A stretch of DNA of 64,000 nt from Actibacterium sp. 188UL27-1 (GTDB lineage Bacteria > Pseudomonadota > Alphaproteobacteria > Rhodobacterales > Rhodobacteraceae): assembly GCF_016901225.1 (NCBI RefSeq), contig NZ_JAFEUL010000006.1, forward strand, positions 62,001-126,000, in the 5' to 3' direction. A model generated the notes under the pieces. The model did not search any database, was not told where the DNA came from, and saw only the letters and a program-made list of their open reading frames with translations. This document shows positions 61,429 through 64,000 of this stretch, piece after piece. The position numbers and the translations under genes are program-made. Within the stretch, counting starts at the first letter, position 1. Each line of letters begins with the position of its first letter.

Positions 61429-63144
61429 ATGACCCTTAAAACCGCCCTTTTGGGGGCTGTAGCAGCCATTGCCATCGCGCCGGCTGCGTTTGCCGATGGG
61501 CATTCGGGCGAGCGCGGCCGCGACGGAAATGTCAGCATCATCTATTGGCAGGCACCGTCGATCCTGAACCCCTACCTTTCGGGGGGCACGAAGGATCAGG
61601 AAAGCGCATCGCTGATCATCGAACCGCTCGCCCGCTACGACGAAACCGGCATTCTGACACCCTGGTTGGTGACCGAGGTACCGACCCTGGAAAATGGCGG
61701 CATCTCCGAGGATCTGACCAGCGTCACCTGGAAAATCGCACCGGGTATTACCTGGTCTGACGGTACGCCCTTCACATCGGCTGACGTCAAGTTCACCGCG
61801 GATTACTGCATGGATCCGGAAGGCGGCTGTGCGCAGTTGACGAAATTCGAAGGGGTGTCTTCCGTCGAAACGCCGGACGAGATGACCGTGGTGATCAATT
61901 TCGACAAGCCCACACCCAACCCCTACGGTCCCTTCACGGGCGCAGAGGTGCCGGTCCTGCAGGCCGCGCAGTTCGCCGATTGCATGGGCGCCAAGGCACC
62001 CGAATGCACCCAGCAGAACTTCAACCCCCTGGGCACCGGTCCGTTCAAGGTGACAGAGTTCAAGCCCAATGACGTAATCACCTTGGCAGCCAACGAAAAC
62101 TACCGCGAAGAGGGCAAACCGGCCTTCGCCAGTGTCACCTTCAAAGGTGGCGGCGATGCGACAGCGGCAGGCCGCGCCGTGATGGAAACAGGTGAGTTCG
62201 ACTATGCCTGGAACCTGCAACTCGCCCCCGATGTCATCGCCGAGATGGAAGCAGGCGGCAAGGGCGTCCCGGTTGCAGCCTTCGGCCCGCTGGTCGAACG
62301 GATCATGGTGAACAACACCAACCCCGATCCGGCACTTGGCCCCGATGAACGCGCCGTCGTGCGCCCGCATCCATCCCTGGGCGACCCGGCTGTGCGCAAG
62401 GCGCTGAGCCTCGCCATCGACCGGCCGCTGCTGGTCGAAATTGGCTATGGACAGGCCGGTAAGGTCACCTGCAATCTGGTGCCTGCGCCCGAGATCTACA
62501 ATTCCACGACCTTCGACTGCTCGACCCAGGATCTGGACGCGGCCAACAAGCTGCTGGATGATGCCGGTTGGGTCATGGGCGGCGACGGTGTGCGTGCCAA
62601 GGATGGCGTGCGCCTCAGCTACCTCTACCAGACCTCAACCAATGCCGTGCGTCAGGATTTCCAGGCGCTGATCAAGGATTGGTGGAGCCAGATCGGCGTT
62701 GAGGCCGAACTCCGCAATGTCGATGCGTCTGTCTTCTTCGGCGGCGATCCGGGTTCGCCCGATACATTCCAGAAATTCTATGCGGATCTGGAAATGTACG
62801 CCAACACCTTCAACGGCACCGATCCCCAAAGCTACCTGGGCAACTATCTTTGCGACAAGGCGCCCTCTCCCGCCAGCCAATGGCAGGGTGAGAATATCAG
62901 CCGGTATTGTGACGAGGCCTATGATGCCCTGCATAAGACCCTGACCGAGACCGCCGATCCCGATGAGCGAGCCAAGATCGCGATTCAACTCAACGACATG
63001 CTGATCGAAGCGAATACCCTGATCCCGCTTGTTCACCGTGGTCGTCTGTCGGCCCATGCCAACTCGCTGGGGGGCGTCAAGCTAAACGTCTGGGACAGTG
63101 AGTTGTGGAACGCATCTGACTGGTACCGCATCAAAACCAACTGA
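61429..63144 (+). CDS. Peptide ABC transporter substrate-binding protein (family 5)
   Basis: A 571-residue periplasmic lipid-free binding protein of the DppA/OppA type. Signal peptide is residues 1-22 (MTLKTALLGAVAAIAIAPAA, then FA). NVSIIYWQAPSILNPYLSGG, PGITWSDGTPFTSADVKFTA and ALSLAIDRPLLVEIGYG are family landmarks. Two or more cysteine pairs suggest disulfides. It binds peptides or amide-like compounds; the divergent M20 hydrolases fit a peptide-scavenging role. First gene of the importer operon. Confidence 0.93.
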   Translation: MTLKTALLGAVAAIAIAPAAFADGHSGERGRDGNVSIIYWQAPSILNPYLSGGTKDQESASLIIEPLARYDETGILTPWLVTEVPTLENGGISEDLTSVTWKIAPGITWSDGTPFTSADVKFTADYCMDPEGGCAQLTKFEGVSSVETPDEMTVVINFDKPTPNPYGPFTGAEVPVLQAAQFADCMGAKAPECTQQNFNPLGTGPFKVTEFKPNDVITLAANENYREEGKPAFASVTFKGGGDATAAGRAVMETGEFDYAWNLQLAPDVIAEMEAGGKGVPVAAFGPLVERIMVNNTNPDPALGPDERAVVRPHPSLGDPAVRKALSLAIDRPLLVEIGYGQAGKVTCNLVPAPEIYNSTTFDCSTQDLDAANKLLDDAGWVMGGDGVRAKDGVRLSYLYQTSTNAVRQDFQALIKDWWSQIGVEAELRNVDASVFFGGDPGSPDTFQKFYADLEMYANTFNGTDPQSYLGNYLCDKAPSPASQWQGENISRYCDEAYDALHKTLTETADPDERAKIAIQLNDMLIEANTLIPLVHRGRLSAHANSLGGVKLNVWDSELWNASDWYRIKTN

Positions 63145-63151
63145 TGCAGCG

Positions 63152-63176
63152 TGGCGGGGCCCAGATCGCCCCGCCA
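63152..63176 (+). terminator. Intercistronic hairpin between the binding protein and permease genes
   Basis: TGGCGGGGC (63152-63160) and GCCCCGCCA (63168-63176) form a perfect stem with a seven-base loop and are followed by AAAA. It lies after the binding-protein stop and 63 bases before the permease. It could stabilise the binding-protein mRNA so that it outnumbers the permease. Confidence 0.6.
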
Positions 63177-63239
63177 AAAACTCGGGGCCCGGGGTGAGAT
63201 TTCGCCTCGGGCTCACCCGATCAGGGGTATTTCCACTAT

Positions 63240-64000
63240 ATGCTCACCTACACGATCCGCAGGCTTGTTCTGTCCGTGCCGACCTTGCTGTTCATCAGCC
63301 TGGTGATCTTTGCCTTGCTGGAATTCGCCCCCGGCGATCCCATGGCGCAAGTGCCCCTGACCGTGCCGCCAGAGGTCAAGCAAAAGATGCGTGAGGCCTT
63401 GGGCCTTGGCCAGCCCTGGCCCATCCGGTTCGGCAAATGGCTTTACCAGTTTTTCGTTATCGAGCCGATGCACCTGTTCGACATCATGTTCAACACCACC
63501 TGGGCGGAGGGCAAACAGCGCGTGATCTCGTGGCAGACCCGCGGCCCGGTCATGGATCTGGTTGCCCAGCGGATGCCACAGACCCTGTGGGTTGTCGGCA
63601 CTGCGTATATCGTGGCGATCCTGGTCGCTTTGCCCATTGGGATCTATTCGGCTTACAAACAATATTCAGTCTTTGACCAAGCCGGTACGCTGATCTCGAT
63701 GATCGGCTTCTCGGTGCCGCCCTTCTTCTCTGGCGTGCTGGTTATCGTGATCTTTTCGGTGAACCTTGGCTGGCTCCCGTCCATCTATGACACCACACAC
63801 CGCGTCACGGACTGGGACAGTTTCGTGGTGCAGTTCCAGCAGATGATCATGCCGGTCATGGTACTGGCCTTGCAAATCACCGGGCAGATCAGCCGCTTCA
63901 TGCGCGCCTCCATGCTGGACAACCTTAATCAGGATTACGTCCGCACCGCCCGGGCCAAGGGCCTGCGGGAACGCGCAGTGGTCATGGTCCATGTGGTGCG
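63240..64000 (+). CDS. Peptide ABC transporter permease, DppB-like (3' end outside window)
   Basis: The first 253 codons of a DppB/OppB-type inner-membrane permease. MLTYTIRRLVLSVPTLLFIS is the family N-terminus, MREALGLGQPWPIRFGKWLY the conserved periplasmic segment, and the part ending YVRTARAKGLRERAVVMV is the EAA loop that touches the ATPase. The remaining permease and ATPase genes should lie beyond position 64000. Start ATG 63240 has AGGGGT upstream. Confidence 0.93.
   Translation, partial: MLTYTIRRLVLSVPTLLFISLVIFALLEFAPGDPMAQVPLTVPPEVKQKMREALGLGQPWPIRFGKWLYQFFVIEPMHLFDIMFNTTWAEGKQRVISWQTRGPVMDLVAQRMPQTLWVVGTAYIVAILVALPIGIYSAYKQYSVFDQAGTLISMIGFSVPPFFSGVLVIVIFSVNLGWLPSIYDTTHRVTDWDSFVVQFQQMIMPVMVLALQITGQISRFMRASMLDNLNQDYVRTARAKGLRERAVVMVHVV

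Overview
The window is one continuous stretch of chromosome from an alphaproteobacterium of the Rhodobacteraceae (Roseobacter group). This rests on gene content rather than any marker RNA: TrcR (DUF1013), DUF4169 beside fumC, DUF1244, COQ9, an RNase E with an acidic insert and a GWW tail, TrgA/TrgB next to cysK, and many family-typical small proteins. Codon use is high-GC throughout. I see no insertion sequence, prophage, CRISPR array, rRNA operon or clear genomic island. It is mostly housekeeping DNA.

Layout. 1-3.4 kb: end of a chromate transporter, sspB, then fumC, a DUF4169 gene and a ribbon-helix-helix gene. 3.5-7.5 kb: ccdA, tusA and rne. 7.5-8.3 kb: an unusual gap holding the rne leader and what look like gene remnants. 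8.3-13.5 kb (minus strand): a two-component pair of DctBD type, behind purC, an RraB-like gene, purS and purQ. 13.7-17.5 kb: a Roseobacter-type low-complexity protein, tRNA-Leu, a 22-residue membrane peptide and TRAP permeases without a binding protein. 17.8-22.1 kb: dnaX, ebfC, recR and a GntP-type permease. 22.2-28.4 kb: a VOC/TetR divergent pair, a DUF4453 protein, trcR, an RNase T2, a malate/lactate-dehydrogenase-like enzyme, a quinone oxidoreductase and COQ9. 28.5-36.7 kb: rpsU, mscL, a glutathione transferase, YtoQ, pheT and pheS separated by two small opposite-strand genes, and a lipoprotein. 36.7-42.5 kb: a DMT exporter/LysR pair, rplT-rpmI, pyk, an N-formylglutamate amidohydrolase-like gene and DUF1244. 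42.5-50.1 kb: a helix-hairpin-helix membrane protein, a BON-like repeat protein, a D-amino-acid operon (dgcN, dgcA, D-amino-acid transaminase), accA and an acyltransferase. 50.4-58.4 kb: tRNA-Ser, an endonuclease-like protein and a tight run cfa-trgA-trgB-cysK-mscS-alaX. 58.6-64 kb: two M20 peptidases divergent from a peptide ABC importer that runs off the window.

Genes that seem to work together are: purC/purS/purQ in purine synthesis; dnaX/ebfC/recR in replication and repair; dgcN/dgcA/transaminase in D-glutamate and D-amino-acid use; trgA/trgB/cysK/cfa in oxyanion and oxidative stress and membrane adaptation; and the M20 hydrolases with the dipeptide importer in peptide scavenging.

Nothing here is clearly a new large system. 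The items most worth a second look are the DctD-type regulator lacking the sigma-54 contact loop, the RraB-like gene inside the purine operon, the remnant-filled gap between rne and the DctD-type gene, the cfa-trg-cysK-mscS-alaX run with a TGATCC box upstream, and a few tiny membrane-protein genes preceded by CtrA-like sites.
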